DNA of 64,000 nucleotides from an endosymbiont of Escarpia spicata. GTDB taxonomy: Bacteria; Pseudomonadota; Gammaproteobacteria; Chromatiales; Chromatiaceae. The stretch lies in the NCBI GenBank assembly GCA_003349915.1, contig QFXE01000008.1, positions 248,001-312,000 on the forward strand, written 5' to 3'. The notes under the pieces are model-generated. The model was not told where the DNA came from and searched no databases. It worked only from the letters and a program-made list of their open reading frames with translations. A program made the position numbers and the translations under genes. This document shows positions 38,031 through 47,401 of this stretch, one piece after another (positions within the stretch are counted from its first letter, which is position 1; every line of letters starts with the position of its first letter).

Positions 38031-38999
38031 ATGCCCCAACGAATCGAACAATTGAAAAACTGGCTCTCTTCCTTGCCGGAAATTGAAAGTTATACTTTCG
38101 AGCCAGCCTCTGGCGATGCAAGTTTTCGCCGCTACTTTCGTATCGAAACCGGTGACAAGAGCTATATTGCTATGGATGCCCCACCGGAGAAAGAGGATAC
38201 CAAACCGTTTATCCGGATGGCGGAGGTCCTTGAGTCGATTGGGCTCAAGGTGCCTCATATTTTTGCCCGCAATCAGGCGGAGGGTTTCCTGCTGTTAAGT
38301 GATTTGGGTAAGACCCTCTATCTTGACCGGCTTGATGAGACGAATGTGGATCGGCTCTATGGAGATGCCCTGGGGGCGTTGGTGGTGATTCAGGCCTGTG
38401 GCCCCGTCGAGGGGCTTCCGGACTATGACCGACTGCTGTTGCTGCAGGAGATGGAGCTGTTTCGTGAATGGTTGTTGGAGCGGCATCACGGTCTTTGCCT
38501 CACTGACGATGATCAGTCCATGCTGGATGCCACCTTTGACTTCCTGGCCGGCAATGCGCTGGATCAGCCACAAGTCTGTGTACACCGTGATTACCACTCC
38601 CGCAATCTGATGGTGACGGATCAGTCGAACCCAGGCATTATCGATTTTCAGGACGCAGTGGTTGGGCCGGTGACCTATGATCTGGTTTCACTGCTGCGGG
38701 ACTGTTATATCCATTGGCCCAAGGCCCGCATCGAGGCTTGGGTGATGGGTTACTATGAGCTGGCGGTGCAGTCAGGCGTTTTGCGCAGTGAACATGAGGA
38801 TCAATTCCTGTGCTGGTTTGATCTGATGGGGGTGCAACGTCATCTGAAGGCCAGCGGAATCTTTGCGCGTCTCAACATTCGTGACGGCAAACCCGGCTAT
38901 CTGCAGGATGTTCCGCGCACGCTCAACTATATTCTTGAAGTGGCACCTGACTATCCTGAGTTGGAGGGGCTGGAAAAGCTGATCCACAGGATTCTCTGA
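38031..38999 (+). CDS. amgK: AmgK-like sugar kinase (APH family)
   Basis: 322 residues of the aminoglycoside phosphotransferase fold. Motifs: GDASFRRYFRI glycine-loop region, the Brenner catalytic loop CVHRDYHSRNLMV near residue 184, and the metal-site IIDFQDAVVGPVTYDLVSLL. The family member AmgK phosphorylates N-acetylmuramate/GlcNAc at C1 in a cell-wall recycling path that bypasses de novo UDP-MurNAc synthesis. Its usual partner murU (nucleotidyltransferase) is not adjacent; a sugar dehydrogenase gene follows instead. The substrate is therefore inferred from the family. Confidence 0.8.
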   Translation: MPQRIEQLKNWLSSLPEIESYTFEPASGDASFRRYFRIETGDKSYIAMDAPPEKEDTKPFIRMAEVLESIGLKVPHIFARNQAEGFLLLSDLGKTLYLDRLDETNVDRLYGDALGALVVIQACGPVEGLPDYDRLLLLQEMELFREWLLERHHGLCLTDDDQSMLDATFDFLAGNALDQPQVCVHRDYHSRNLMVTDQSNPGIIDFQDAVVGPVTYDLVSLLRDCYIHWPKARIEAWVMGYYELAVQSGVLRSEHEDQFLCWFDLMGVQRHLKASGIFARLNIRDGKPGYLQDVPRTLNYILEVAPDYPELEGLEKLIHRIL

Positions 39000-39105
39000 T
39001 TACCCGGTGGTCGGTCCGTGCGGGAGTGGGCTTCACGCATTCTGTTGCTCCCCTGGCGGGTTACAATGAACTGACTCTGTACTGGCGTTCCAACCGGAAT
39101 CGATT

Positions 39106-40326
39106 ATGAATCTGCGCAGGTTTCTCTCTCTTCTGGCCGCACTCTTGTGGTGTGGCGATGCACTGTCGGATGTACTGGGCCTTGCCTCATTATTTGGCGG
39201 CAAACCTGTTTGTGCCGCCAATGAAACCAAGGGTATGCGGCTTGCTGCTCCCTTTCCCTCACTTCCTGAGCTGAACCGGCCCGTAGCCATGCTGATGGCG
39301 CCCGGGGACGATTCCAATTGGTATCTGGTGCAGCAGCCGGGACAGGTTGTCCGCTTTGATAACAGTTCCCAGGCCAGCCATGTGACAGAGTTTGTCGATA
39401 TCAGTGAGCGGGTGGCTGGCGGCAGAAATGGCGGTGATGAACGGGGGCTGCTGGGTATGGCCTTTCACCCCGATTATTCCCGCAATGGTTATCTCTACCT
39501 CTCCTATACCGGCAGGGACAAGCAGAATGGGCTGGTTTCCCGGATCTCCCGCTTTCAGTCGAGACCTGGCGCAGGAATGGTTGATTCTGCGTCTGAGCGG
39601 ATTCTGCTCTCAGTTTCCCAACCCTACAGCAATCACAACGGCGGGCAGATTGCCTTTGGGCCGGATGGTTATCTCTATTTCGGTCTGGGTGATGGCGGGG
39701 CAGGTGGCGACCCGCATGGCCATGGTCAGAATGTCGGGACACTGCTGGGTGCGATGCTGCGGATCGATGTGGGTGACGGCAGTTCAGGGCGTTACACCAT
39801 TCCAACGGACAACCCCTTTGCGGCAGGCGGCGGCCAGGGAGAGATCTTTGCTTGGGGTCTGCGCAACCCATGGCGCTGGAGTTTCGACCGGGAGAGCGGT
39901 GATCTGTGGATCGGGGATGTGGGACAGAACCGATACGAGGAGATCAACCTGCTGGTCAAGGGCGGCAACTATGGCTGGAACAGAATGGAAGGCGGTCATT
40001 GCTTTGAACCTGCCACGGGTTGCCGGACACAAGATCTGGAGATGCCGGTAGAGGCGTATGGCCGAAACGAGGGGATTGCGGTTACCGGAGGGTATGTCTA
40101 TCGGGGCTGGGGGATAATGGGACTGCAGGGAAAGTATCTCTATGCCGACTACGGTTCCGGCAGGATCTGGCAACTTTCAGCCAGCGATGAAACAGGTTAT
40201 GTGAGTTCGGAGTTATTCAAGACTGATTTGAATATCAGCAGCTTTGCCGAGGCACACGACGGCGAGCTTTTTGTCCTGGGATTGGGTGGAGAGATCTGCA
40301 AGATTGTCAATGCACGGGCAAAGTGA
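39106..40326 (+). CDS. PQQ-dependent sugar (GSDH-type) dehydrogenase
   Basis: 406 residues: signal peptide (LSLLAALLWCGDALS), then a six-bladed propeller of the glucose/sorbosone dehydrogenase family. Typical pieces are ERGLLGMAFHPDYSRNGYLYLSY, SNHNGGQIAFGPDGYLYFGLGDGG, GLRNPWRWSFDRESGDLWIGDVGQN and GGNYGWNRMEG, including the catalytic His in NHNGG. It is periplasmic; PQQ as cofactor is a family inference. The gene is convergent with the patatin gene. Confidence 0.88.
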   Translation: MNLRRFLSLLAALLWCGDALSDVLGLASLFGGKPVCAANETKGMRLAAPFPSLPELNRPVAMLMAPGDDSNWYLVQQPGQVVRFDNSSQASHVTEFVDISERVAGGRNGGDERGLLGMAFHPDYSRNGYLYLSYTGRDKQNGLVSRISRFQSRPGAGMVDSASERILLSVSQPYSNHNGGQIAFGPDGYLYFGLGDGGAGGDPHGHGQNVGTLLGAMLRIDVGDGSSGRYTIPTDNPFAAGGGQGEIFAWGLRNPWRWSFDRESGDLWIGDVGQNRYEEINLLVKGGNYGWNRMEGGHCFEPATGCRTQDLEMPVEAYGRNEGIAVTGGYVYRGWGIMGLQGKYLYADYGSGRIWQLSASDETGYVSSELFKTDLNISSFAEAHDGELFVLGLGGEICKIVNARAK

Positions 40327-40363
40327 CTGCCGTTACCCTGGATGAGCGACAATCGACCCTCTC

Positions 40364-41266
40364 CTATCTCTTCAGCCTGTACTCAATCTCAGGGAGCATG
40401 CGTTTGACACAGTTTTCACCCTCCTTGATCGCCTCTTTTCCCCGGTGAAATTCCAGCAGTTCGATGTGGGACAGCCTGGGTGAGAGCATGATGTCCGGCG
40501 GGTCACCGGCCATGCGGCTGCGGGTGATTCGATCCTGGGTGATATTGATGGAGCCGGCAATGGCATCAAACAGGCTGGGCGCCGGGTCTTTGTTGGGAAA
40601 GAGGGTGTCCGAGTAGGCGCGGATGCTGCGGGAGACACTGTCGAGTAGACCTTCATCCTCTGGTGGCTCCTCAGTGGTTTTTTTTCTCTGATGCTTGCCC
40701 AGGATGTCGCCATTCAGATTGACTGCAATCACGATATCTGCGCCGAGGGCGCGGCAGATAGAGACCGGCACAGGGTTCACCAGACCCCCATCCACCAGCC
40801 AGCTGCCCTGATGCCGCACCGGCGGGAACAGGCCTGGCAGTGAAATCGATGCACGGACTGCATCAAGGGTGGGACCTTCAGTGAACCAGACTTCGCGCCC
40901 GCTCTTCAGATCGGTGGAGACAGAGGCGAAGGTCTTGGGTAGCTGTCTGATCTGAATCGCTTCATCGCAGACGCACTCGTCGAGAAAAGCGTGAAACCGC
41001 TCGGCATTGACAAAGCCATTGAGAGAGAGATTCAGTTCAAAGAAGCGGGTGACCGTTCGCTTGGAGAGTGACCTGACCCAGGTTTCGAGTGCCTCCAGAT
41101 TGCCGGCGGCGCGGGATGCCCCGACAATAGAACCGATGGAACAGCCACAGATGATGTCAGGCTCAATGCCTGTCTTTGCCAGTTCTTTGATGATGCCGAT
41201 ATGTGCCCAGCCCCGTGAGGAGCCGCTACCCAAGGCCAGACCAATAGTCTCTTTTGCCTTATCCAT
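40364..41266 (-). CDS. rssA: Patatin-like phospholipase, RssA type
   Basis: 300 residues. Catalytic dyad: nucleophile Ser in CGCSIGS (GxSxG) and Asp in the DGG motif (WLVDGGLVNPVPV). The oxyanion loop is GLALGSGSSRGWAHIG. RssA-like proteins hydrolyse phospholipids or lysolipids; E. coli rssA sits beside rssB, but that partner is not here. No signal peptide. It is transcribed towards the convergent sugar dehydrogenase. Confidence 0.88.
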   Translation of the reverse strand: MDKAKETIGLALGSGSSRGWAHIGIIKELAKTGIEPDIICGCSIGSIVGASRAAGNLEALETWVRSLSKRTVTRFFELNLSLNGFVNAERFHAFLDECVCDEAIQIRQLPKTFASVSTDLKSGREVWFTEGPTLDAVRASISLPGLFPPVRHQGSWLVDGGLVNPVPVSICRALGADIVIAVNLNGDILGKHQRKKTTEEPPEDEGLLDSVSRSIRAYSDTLFPNKDPAPSLFDAIAGSINITQDRITRSRMAGDPPDIMLSPRLSHIELLEFHRGKEAIKEGENCVKRMLPEIEYRLKR

Positions 41267-41291
41267 CTTTTTCCAGGATCAGTTGCGTCAT

Positions 41292-41379
41292 TGTCATCTT
41301 GACAGGTGGAAGAGATCTCAATCCACAGCGCTATCAATGCGTTACAGTCACGAGATCTCTCCCTGCAGTCGGGATGACA
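41292..41379. repeat. Imperfect 28-bp inverted repeat between glgP and rssA
   Basis: Left arm 41292-41319 and right arm 41352-41379 pair at 22 of 28 positions, two of the mismatches being G-T type. The ends are TGTCATC and GATGACA, and GAGATCTC borders the inner loop. The structure and 88-base size look like a MITE-like dispersed element. It sits between two genes on the minus strand. Confidence 0.75.
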
Positions 41380-41400
41380 GTAACTCAATTAATCAGGGGT

Positions 41401-43782
41401 TCAACGGGACACCGGTTCGACCCCCCAGATTTTTTCGGCATACTCCTTGATTGTCCTGTCACTGGAGAAGTGCCCCATCATGGCAGTATTCATCACCGCC
41501 ATGCGGTTCCATATCTCCGGGTTCCGATAGCAGGCATCCGCATTGTCGCTGGTTTCTATATAGTCCTGAAAATCGGCCAACACCAGGAACGGGTCGCTGT
41601 TGAGCAGAGTCTCCGAGATGACCTTATAGCGGTTTGGATTGGTCGGTGAAAAGAAGCCATTGCCGATCATATCCACCACCCGTTTCAGCTCCGGGTTGGT
41701 CTCATAGTAGTGGCGGGGATGATAGACTTTCCGCTTTAGCTGTTCGATGCCATCGGTCGTCAGGCCAAAGATGAAGATATTCTCATCGCCGACCTTCTCG
41801 CGCATCTCCACATTGGCGCCATCCATGGTGCCTATAGTCAGTGCGCCGTTCAGGGCCAGCTTCATATTGCCTGTGCCAGAGGCCTCCATGCCCGCTGTGG
41901 ATATCTGCTGGGAGAGTTCAGCTGCCGGGATAATGTCGGAGGCGGTGGTGACATCGTAGTTCGGGATGAACACCACTTTCAGTCGATCATTGACCGCAGG
42001 ATCGTTATCGATGACGTCCGCAACATCGTTGATCAGGCGGATGATCAGTTTCGCCATGAAATAGCCGGGCGCCGCCTTGCCGCCGAAGATGACGGTCCGC
42101 GGCACGAAGTCGGCATGCGGGTCGTCCAGCAGCCGGTTGTAGAGAGCGATCACCCGCATCACATTGAGCAGTTGGCGTTTGTATTCGTGGATGCGTTTCA
42201 CCTGCACATCAAACAGCGTATGGGGATCGATCTCCTGATTGAGGTAGTGCTTCACCAGCCCGGCAAGCCGCGTTTTATTGGCCTGTTTGGCGGCACGAAA
42301 ACGTTCCTGAAATGTCGTGTCGTCCGCCAGTGGAACGAGATCCTCGAGTCTGTCCAGATCCCGCACCCAGTCATGGCCGATCGCATCACAGATCAATTTT
42401 GAGAGCGGCCGATTGGACAGCAGCAGCCAGCGACGGGGGGTGATGCCGTTGGTGATATTGATGAGTTTGTCGGGATAGAATTCGTGAAAGTCCTTGCAGG
42501 TTCCGCTTCGCAGCAGCTCGGAGTGCAGTGCCGAAACGCCATTGACCTTGTGGCTGCCGATAACCGCCAGGTGTGCCATGCGTATTCGCCGTTCCCCCTT
42601 TTCGTCGAAGATGGAGAGGCGTCGTTGGATCTCGCGGTCGTCAGGATGCAGATTTCCCACCATCAGCAGAAAGCGCCGGTTGATTTCGTAGATGATCTGC
42701 AGATGCCGCGGCAGCAGTTGTTCAAACAGCTGTATCGGCCAGGTCTCCAGTGCTTCCGGCAACAGGGTGTGGTTGGTATAGGAGAAGACCCGGGTGGTGA
42801 TGTTCCAGGCCAACTGCCACTGCAACTTCTCCTTGTCGAGCAGGATGCGCATCAGTTCGGGAATGGCGATGGACGGGTGGGTGTCGTTGAGTTGGATGGC
42901 GACCTTATCCGGCAGCTCCTGCAGGTCATCGTGATCGATAGAGAAACGGCGCAGGATATCCTTCAGGGAGGCGCTGACGAAGAAATACTGCTGCTTCAGA
43001 CGCAGTGCCTGGTTTCTGGTGCTGCTGTCGTCCGGATAGAGCACTTTGGAGATGTTTTCCGATTGGGTCTTCTCCTCCACCGCATGGGTGTACTCCCCCA
43101 TGTTAAAACAGGCCAGGTCAAAATCCTCGTAGGCCTTGGCGCTCCATAGACGCAGATTATTGACGGTGTCGTTGTGGTAGCCGGGGATTGGGGTGTCATA
43201 GGCTTGGGCGACGACTACATCCCCGTCGATCCAGTCGAAATGACGGCGGCCGTCCGGGCCAAGGTACTCCATGACCCGGCCGCCAAAGCGGATCCTGTAG
43301 GAGACTTCGGGACGGGGAAACTCCCAGGGATTACCGTGGGCAAGCCAGTTTTCCGGTAGCTCCACCTGCCGTCCATCCTCCAGTTTCTGCCGGAACATGC
43401 CGTACTCGAAACGGATGCCGTAACCGTAACCGGGAATGTTGAGCGTCGCCATGGAGTCCAGGAAACAGGCGGCCAGCCGTCCCAGTCCGCCATTGCCGAG
43501 GGCGGCGTCGTGTTCCAGGCTGCGACCGATGAGGAACTCCATCGAAAGATAGTAGATCCGTTTGGCATCGTGACGGTAGTAGTTGCGCTGGGTCTCCATC
43601 CAGCGCTCGATGAGTCGGTCCCGGACCACATGGCTGAAGGCCATCATCCAGTCGTGATCGGTGGCGGTGAAAGGATCTTTGCCAATGGTGTAGACGAGAT
43701 GATTTGAGACCGAGCGCTGGATCGCCTTGGGATCGGAGCCGAGATAGTCGTATTTGAAAGCGCTTTTTTTTCCGTCGCTCAT
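41401..43782 (-). CDS. glgP: Glycogen/maltodextrin phosphorylase
   Basis: 793 residues, normal for the family. It releases glucose-1-phosphate from glycogen ends. Motifs are YLSMEFLIGRSL (about 54), ALGNGGLGRLAACFLDS, the glucan/phosphate site HNDTVNN, NDTHPSIAIPELMRIL, KRIHEYKRQLLN, and the pyridoxal phosphate lysine in EASGTGNMKLALNGALTIGT. No other glg gene is adjacent. The upstream VanZ-like gene ends 35 bases away on the same strand. Confidence 0.96.
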   Translation of the reverse strand: MSDGKKSAFKYDYLGSDPKAIQRSVSNHLVYTIGKDPFTATDHDWMMAFSHVVRDRLIERWMETQRNYYRHDAKRIYYLSMEFLIGRSLEHDAALGNGGLGRLAACFLDSMATLNIPGYGYGIRFEYGMFRQKLEDGRQVELPENWLAHGNPWEFPRPEVSYRIRFGGRVMEYLGPDGRRHFDWIDGDVVVAQAYDTPIPGYHNDTVNNLRLWSAKAYEDFDLACFNMGEYTHAVEEKTQSENISKVLYPDDSSTRNQALRLKQQYFFVSASLKDILRRFSIDHDDLQELPDKVAIQLNDTHPSIAIPELMRILLDKEKLQWQLAWNITTRVFSYTNHTLLPEALETWPIQLFEQLLPRHLQIIYEINRRFLLMVGNLHPDDREIQRRLSIFDEKGERRIRMAHLAVIGSHKVNGVSALHSELLRSGTCKDFHEFYPDKLINITNGITPRRWLLLSNRPLSKLICDAIGHDWVRDLDRLEDLVPLADDTTFQERFRAAKQANKTRLAGLVKHYLNQEIDPHTLFDVQVKRIHEYKRQLLNVMRVIALYNRLLDDPHADFVPRTVIFGGKAAPGYFMAKLIIRLINDVADVIDNDPAVNDRLKVVFIPNYDVTTASDIIPAAELSQQISTAGMEASGTGNMKLALNGALTIGTMDGANVEMREKVGDENIFIFGLTTDGIEQLKRKVYHPRHYYETNPELKRVVDMIGNGFFSPTNPNRYKVISETLLNSDPFLVLADFQDYIETSDNADACYRNPEIWNRMAVMNTAMMGHFSSDRTIKEYAEKIWGVEPVSR

Positions 43783-43816
43783 GGCGGATACCTTTATCGT
43801 TCTCCGGCGGAAGCAG

Positions 43817-44230
43817 TTACTCAGTATGCCAGCGTGGCGCCAGCAGGGGTATCTGTTTCAACATCGGCAGGAGCAGTGGATAGCAGATCAGGCCCAGGGA
43901 GTCCGCACCCAGATCCCAAAGGGAGAATAACCGATGGGGCAGGAAGTACTGAATAATCTCAATGGCCAGGCCGTAACCCAGCAGGGGCAGGAATTTTTTC
44001 CAGCCCCAGGCGGTGTTGGGAAAAGCGAAGTCGGCAAGAAAGGCGAGCACCAGAAAGGCAGTGAAATGTTCCCATTTGTCGTTTATGTCAGACACCACCG
44101 GGTAATCCAGCGTCGTGGTGGCCAGATGAGTGATGATCACCAGGGTGACCGCAAGGGCGAGGCGAAAGACTGTTGCCAGCGGCAGAGTGGTCGCTGATAA
44201 CAGTCTTTGGCTGTTGTCAGGCTTCTTCAC
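43817..44230 (-). CDS. VanZ-like membrane protein
   Basis: About 137 residues with four helices and the VanZ family features: DKWEHFTAFLVLAFLADFAF, GYGLAIEIIQYFLPHR, and SLWDLGADSLGLI. The function in Gram-negatives is unknown. I chose the GTG at 44230 (reading VKKPDNSQRL) because upstream codons lie fully within purD in another frame; the resulting 14-base overlap with the purD 3' end suggests coupling. Confidence 0.8.
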   Translation of the reverse strand: MKKPDNSQRLLSATTLPLATVFRLALAVTLVIITHLATTTLDYPVVSDINDKWEHFTAFLVLAFLADFAFPNTAWGWKKFLPLLGYGLAIEIIQYFLPHRLFSLWDLGADSLGLICYPLLLPMLKQIPLLAPRWHTE

Positions 44231-45503
44231 GAGCCACTGCGCGGTAGCCGATGTCGGTGCGGTAGTAGAGCCTGTCCCAGTGGATGCGCCTGGCCAATTC
44301 GTAGGCGTTCTGCTGGGCCTGCGCGACCGTATCCCCAAGCGCAGTGGCGCAGAGCACCCGTCCGCCTGCAGTCACCACCTGGCCCGCTTTTTCGGCTGTT
44401 CCTGCGTGGAAGACCTTTTCACCTTCGGTCTCTGTTTCAGGCAGGCCGGATATGGCATCACCGCCGGTATAACTGCCGGGATAACCGCCGGCGGCCAGTA
44501 CCACCCCCAGTGAGACGCGGGGATCCCAGGTGGTGGTTTCGGTGTCCAGTCTGCTCTCGATGGCGGCAAGGCAGTGGGCAACCAGATCCGACTGCATGCG
44601 CATCATGATGGGCTGGGTTTCAGGGTCTCCGAAACGGCAATTGTACTCGATCACCTTTGGTGTGTCGTCAGCTGCGATCATCAGGCCGGCGTAGAGAAAA
44701 CCGGTGTAGGGCAGGCCTTCCTTCGCCATACCGGACACGGTGGGTTTGATTACCTCGTCCATGATGCGCTGATAAATCCGCTCGTCGACAACCGGGGCTG
44801 GAGAGTAAGCCCCCATGCCGCCGGTATTCAGACCGGTATCGCCATCCCCAACGCGTTTGTGGTCCTGGCTGGTGGCCATCGGCAGGACGTGTTCCCCATC
44901 CGCCATGACGATAAAACTGGCCTCTTCACCCTCCAGGAACTCTTCGATCACTACCCTATGGCCAGCCTCTCCGAAGGCGTTGCCGGCGAGCATGTCGGAC
45001 ACGGCGGCTTTGGCTTCCGCTTCAGTCATGGCTACGATCACCCCCTTGCCGGCGGCCAGGCCATCGGCCTTGACTACGATCGGCGCGCCTTTCTCTGCAA
45101 GATAGGCGAGGGCCGGTTCCACCTCGGTGAAGGTTTGGTACGCTCCGGTGGGTATATTGTGACGGGCGAGGAAGTCCTTGGTGAAGGTCTTGGAACCCTC
45201 AAGTTGGGCTGCACCCCGGGTTGGGCCGAAACAGTTGAGTCCGGCAGCGGTAAAGGCATCCACCACTCCGATCACCAGCGGGGCCTCGGGGCCCACGATG
45301 GTGAGTCCGATATCATTCTCTTGTGCGAATGCGATCAACTCATCAATGGCATTAACCCCAATCGGAATATTCTCCAGTTTGGGCTCCAGCGCAGTGCCTG
45401 CGTTGCCGGGGGCGACGAAGATACGTTCTGCCAGGGGAGATTGGGCGGCTTTCCAGGCCAGCGCATGTTCGCGGCCGCCGGAGCCGATGATAAGAATGTT
45501 CAT
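44217..45503 (-). CDS. purD: Phosphoribosylamine-glycine ligase
   Basis: Second step of purine synthesis: phosphoribosylamine + glycine + ATP to GAR. 428 residues with the N-terminal ILIIGSGGREHALAWK, PGNAGT, VGPEAPLV, the ATP-grasp core (VVKADGLAAGKGVIV) and EYNCRFGDPETQ. purH is about 1.9 kb upstream on the same strand, separated by an LpxA-like gene and an opposite-strand DUF4332 gene, although purH and purD are adjacent in many relatives. Confidence 0.97.
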   Translation of the reverse strand: MNILIIGSGGREHALAWKAAQSPLAERIFVAPGNAGTALEPKLENIPIGVNAIDELIAFAQENDIGLTIVGPEAPLVIGVVDAFTAAGLNCFGPTRGAAQLEGSKTFTKDFLARHNIPTGAYQTFTEVEPALAYLAEKGAPIVVKADGLAAGKGVIVAMTEAEAKAAVSDMLAGNAFGEAGHRVVIEEFLEGEEASFIVMADGEHVLPMATSQDHKRVGDGDTGLNTGGMGAYSPAPVVDERIYQRIMDEVIKPTVSGMAKEGLPYTGFLYAGLMIAADDTPKVIEYNCRFGDPETQPIMMRMQSDLVAHCLAAIESRLDTETTTWDPRVSLGVVLAAGGYPGSYTGGDAISGLPETETEGEKVFHAGTAEKAGQVVTAGGRVLCATALGDTVAQAQQNAYELARRIHWDRLYYRTDIGYRAVAREEA

Positions 45504-45778
45504 GCTGATATGTCTGTGATCCTGTTGGGGTGGGAGGTTGCTGCTTATAAATATGTTGATGAATCGAATTGTAAATTTTCACCCGCAAGATGCAAAGGTG
45601 AATCCTGGGCTGTGGTTACCGTTTTAATTGTTAAATATTGTAAACAGCTATTTCCCGGACATAAGTTACGCGATCTAATCAGAAGACAAACAGGCTCCAG
45701 GTAAGCGTTTATCGTGTTTCCCGTGGTCTGTTGAGTTGTTTAAATAAATTTGAATACAAATTATCCGGAGGATGCGCC

Positions 45779-46186
45779 ATGGTGACATCAGTAAAAGATC
45801 TACAGGGCAGTACGGCAGAAATGGTCGCCAAGCTGAAAGAGAAGGGAATCGGGGACAATGAGGCGTTGCTTGCAGCGGCCGCTGCCCCTGCGCAACGAAA
45901 AGAGTTGGCGGCCCACTGTAGCTGTGATACCCGGGATATCCTGGAGTTGGCCAATCGTGCGGATCTGGCGCGCGTTAAGGGTGTGTCCGGCGTCTACAGT
46001 GATCTGCTCGAAAAGGCGGGTGTTGATACGGTGAAGGAACTCGCGACTCGCCGCCCGGACAATCTGCACGCGAAAATTGTCGAGACCAATGACAAAGAGG
46101 GATTGACCAAACAGCCACCGGCGCTGAGCAAGGTCCAAGACTGGGTCGGCCAGGCCAAGGATCTGCCGAAACTTCTGACCTACTGA
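45779..46186 (+). CDS. DUF4332 helix-hairpin-helix protein
   Basis: 135 residues from the ATG at 45779, chosen for its CCGGAGG Shine-Dalgarno. DUF4332 consists of tandem helix-hairpin-helix units; visible are LKEKGIGDNEALLAAAA, ADLARVKGVSGVYSDLLEKAGVDTVKELATRRPDNLHAKI. Such units bind DNA or pack on partner proteins. The function is unknown. The gene runs opposite to purD and the LpxA-like gene that flank it. Confidence 0.85.
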   Translation: MVTSVKDLQGSTAEMVAKLKEKGIGDNEALLAAAAAPAQRKELAAHCSCDTRDILELANRADLARVKGVSGVYSDLLEKAGVDTVKELATRRPDNLHAKIVETNDKEGLTKQPPALSKVQDWVGQAKDLPKLLTY

Positions 46187-46228
46187 TTGGCTTTAACTTC
46201 CCGCTGTTTGTTGCAGCTGGGATGATTT

Positions 46229-46308
46229 GTAGGGTGCGCTGTGCGCACCAAAATAAGCCAAAATCAAGGCGTGTACGCTAATCATGGTGCGCGCGGCGCA
46301 CCCTGTAC
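46229..46308. repeat. GTAGGGTGCGC palindrome downstream of the LpxA-like gene
   Basis: Left arm 46229-46250 and right arm 46285-46308 are near-perfect inverse copies built on GTAGGGTGCGC and GCGCACC. It is the sister of the element at 47296-47361; the two bracket the LpxA-like gene. Confidence 0.85.
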
Positions 46309-46353
46309 CTGGCTGAATCCGCTTAATCTCCCGTCCACTTGCAGCGGGGTGGT

Positions 46354-47133
46354 CTATTTATGTCCGGTCACACCCCGGTCGCTTTTTTCAATGAAGCGGA
46401 CGAGTTTTTCCACTTCTTCTGTCAATCCCTCTCCCTTCAGCTGTTCCAGTGCTTGTGAGATGTTCAGGCCGGAGAGAAACAGCGTTTTGTAGGCCTGTTT
46501 GATTGCCGCTCGTTTCTTGGGATCGAAACCACTGCGTTTTAGGCCGATTGCGTTGAGACCGACCAGTCGCGCTGGATTGCCGTCGCAGGTGGCGTAGGGC
46601 GGTACATCCTTTACAACCTTTGAGCAGCCGCCGATCATGGCATGGTCGCCGATGAAGGTGAACTGGTGGATCCCCACCAGGCCGGAGACGAATACCTTGT
46701 CACCGATGCCGACATGACCTGCGATGGTGCTGTTGGGGCCGAAGATATTGTTGTTGCCGAAGCGGCAGTCGTGTCCGGCATGGAATCCGCACATGAAGTA
46801 GTTGCCGTTGCCGATGAGGGTTCCCTCCTTGGTCTTCACGCCGCGGCTGATGTTCACCCCCTCCTTGATGTGATTGTTTTCTCCAATGACGAGTGGCTTG
46901 CTGTTGGCGGGATCGAAGGTGAGATCCTGGGGTTCGCAGCCCAGCATGGCGCCGCTACAGACCCGGTTGTTTCTGCCCAGACTTGTGCCGCGAAAGATGC
47001 GCACACTGCTGTCGATGACACAGCCCTCGCCGATTATTACATCGGATTCGATGATGGAGAAGGGGCCGACAGTGACCGATTCATGCAGTTCTGCGCCATC
47101 CTCGATGATAGCGGTGGGGTGGATTTGTTTCAT
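46354..47133 (-). CDS. LpxA-like UDP-N-acetylglucosamine acyltransferase
   Basis: 259 residues from the ATG at 47133 (MKQIHPTAII), the length and start of LpxA; a longer start at 47187 is non-homologous. Left-handed beta-helix hexapeptides are followed by a helical C-terminus. Histidines equivalent to E. coli H122/H125 (FHAGHDC), H144 (AGHVGI) and H160 (IHQF) are present, so acyl transfer from ACP is plausible. Divergence shows in NISRG where LpxA has TINRG and in GNPARLVGLN where E. coli has GNHAT. It lies outside any lpxD-fabZ-lpxB cluster, between purH and purD, and could be a second LpxA paralogue with altered acyl or sugar preference. Confidence 0.75.
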   Translation of the reverse strand: MKQIHPTAIIEDGAELHESVTVGPFSIIESDVIIGEGCVIDSSVRIFRGTSLGRNNRVCSGAMLGCEPQDLTFDPANSKPLVIGENNHIKEGVNISRGVKTKEGTLIGNGNYFMCGFHAGHDCRFGNNNIFGPNSTIAGHVGIGDKVFVSGLVGIHQFTFIGDHAMIGGCSKVVKDVPPYATCDGNPARLVGLNAIGLKRSGFDPKKRAAIKQAYKTLFLSGLNISQALEQLKGEGLTEEVEKLVRFIEKSDRGVTGHK

Positions 47134-47295
47134 GGCGTCTATGTTTAACCACAAAGGGGACGAAGAACGCAAAACGCTGACGTTCATGGTCTGAAAATGT
47201 TTTTGCCATCTCGGCCGTAGGGAGAAATGACAGCTTTTTGAGCATCATCTCAAACGAACGACTCCACGGTTTCAGGCCCGCTCTTCTAACAGAAC

Positions 47296-47361
47296 GTAGG
47301 GTGCGCCGTGCGCACCAGAATAAGTGGTTACAGCAATCATGGTGCGCACGGCGCACCCTAC
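47296..47361. repeat. Perfect 22-bp GTAGGGTGCGC palindrome upstream of the LpxA-like gene
   Basis: Arms 47296-47317 and 47340-47361 are exact reverse complements over 22 bases with a 22-base spacer. Each arm has an internal GTGCGC/GCGCAC symmetry. It sits between purH and the LpxA-like gene. Confidence 0.9.
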
Positions 47362-47401
47362 CAGGGCCTAGTGTCCTTTATGTTATTCGCGGTAAAGCTG
47401 A

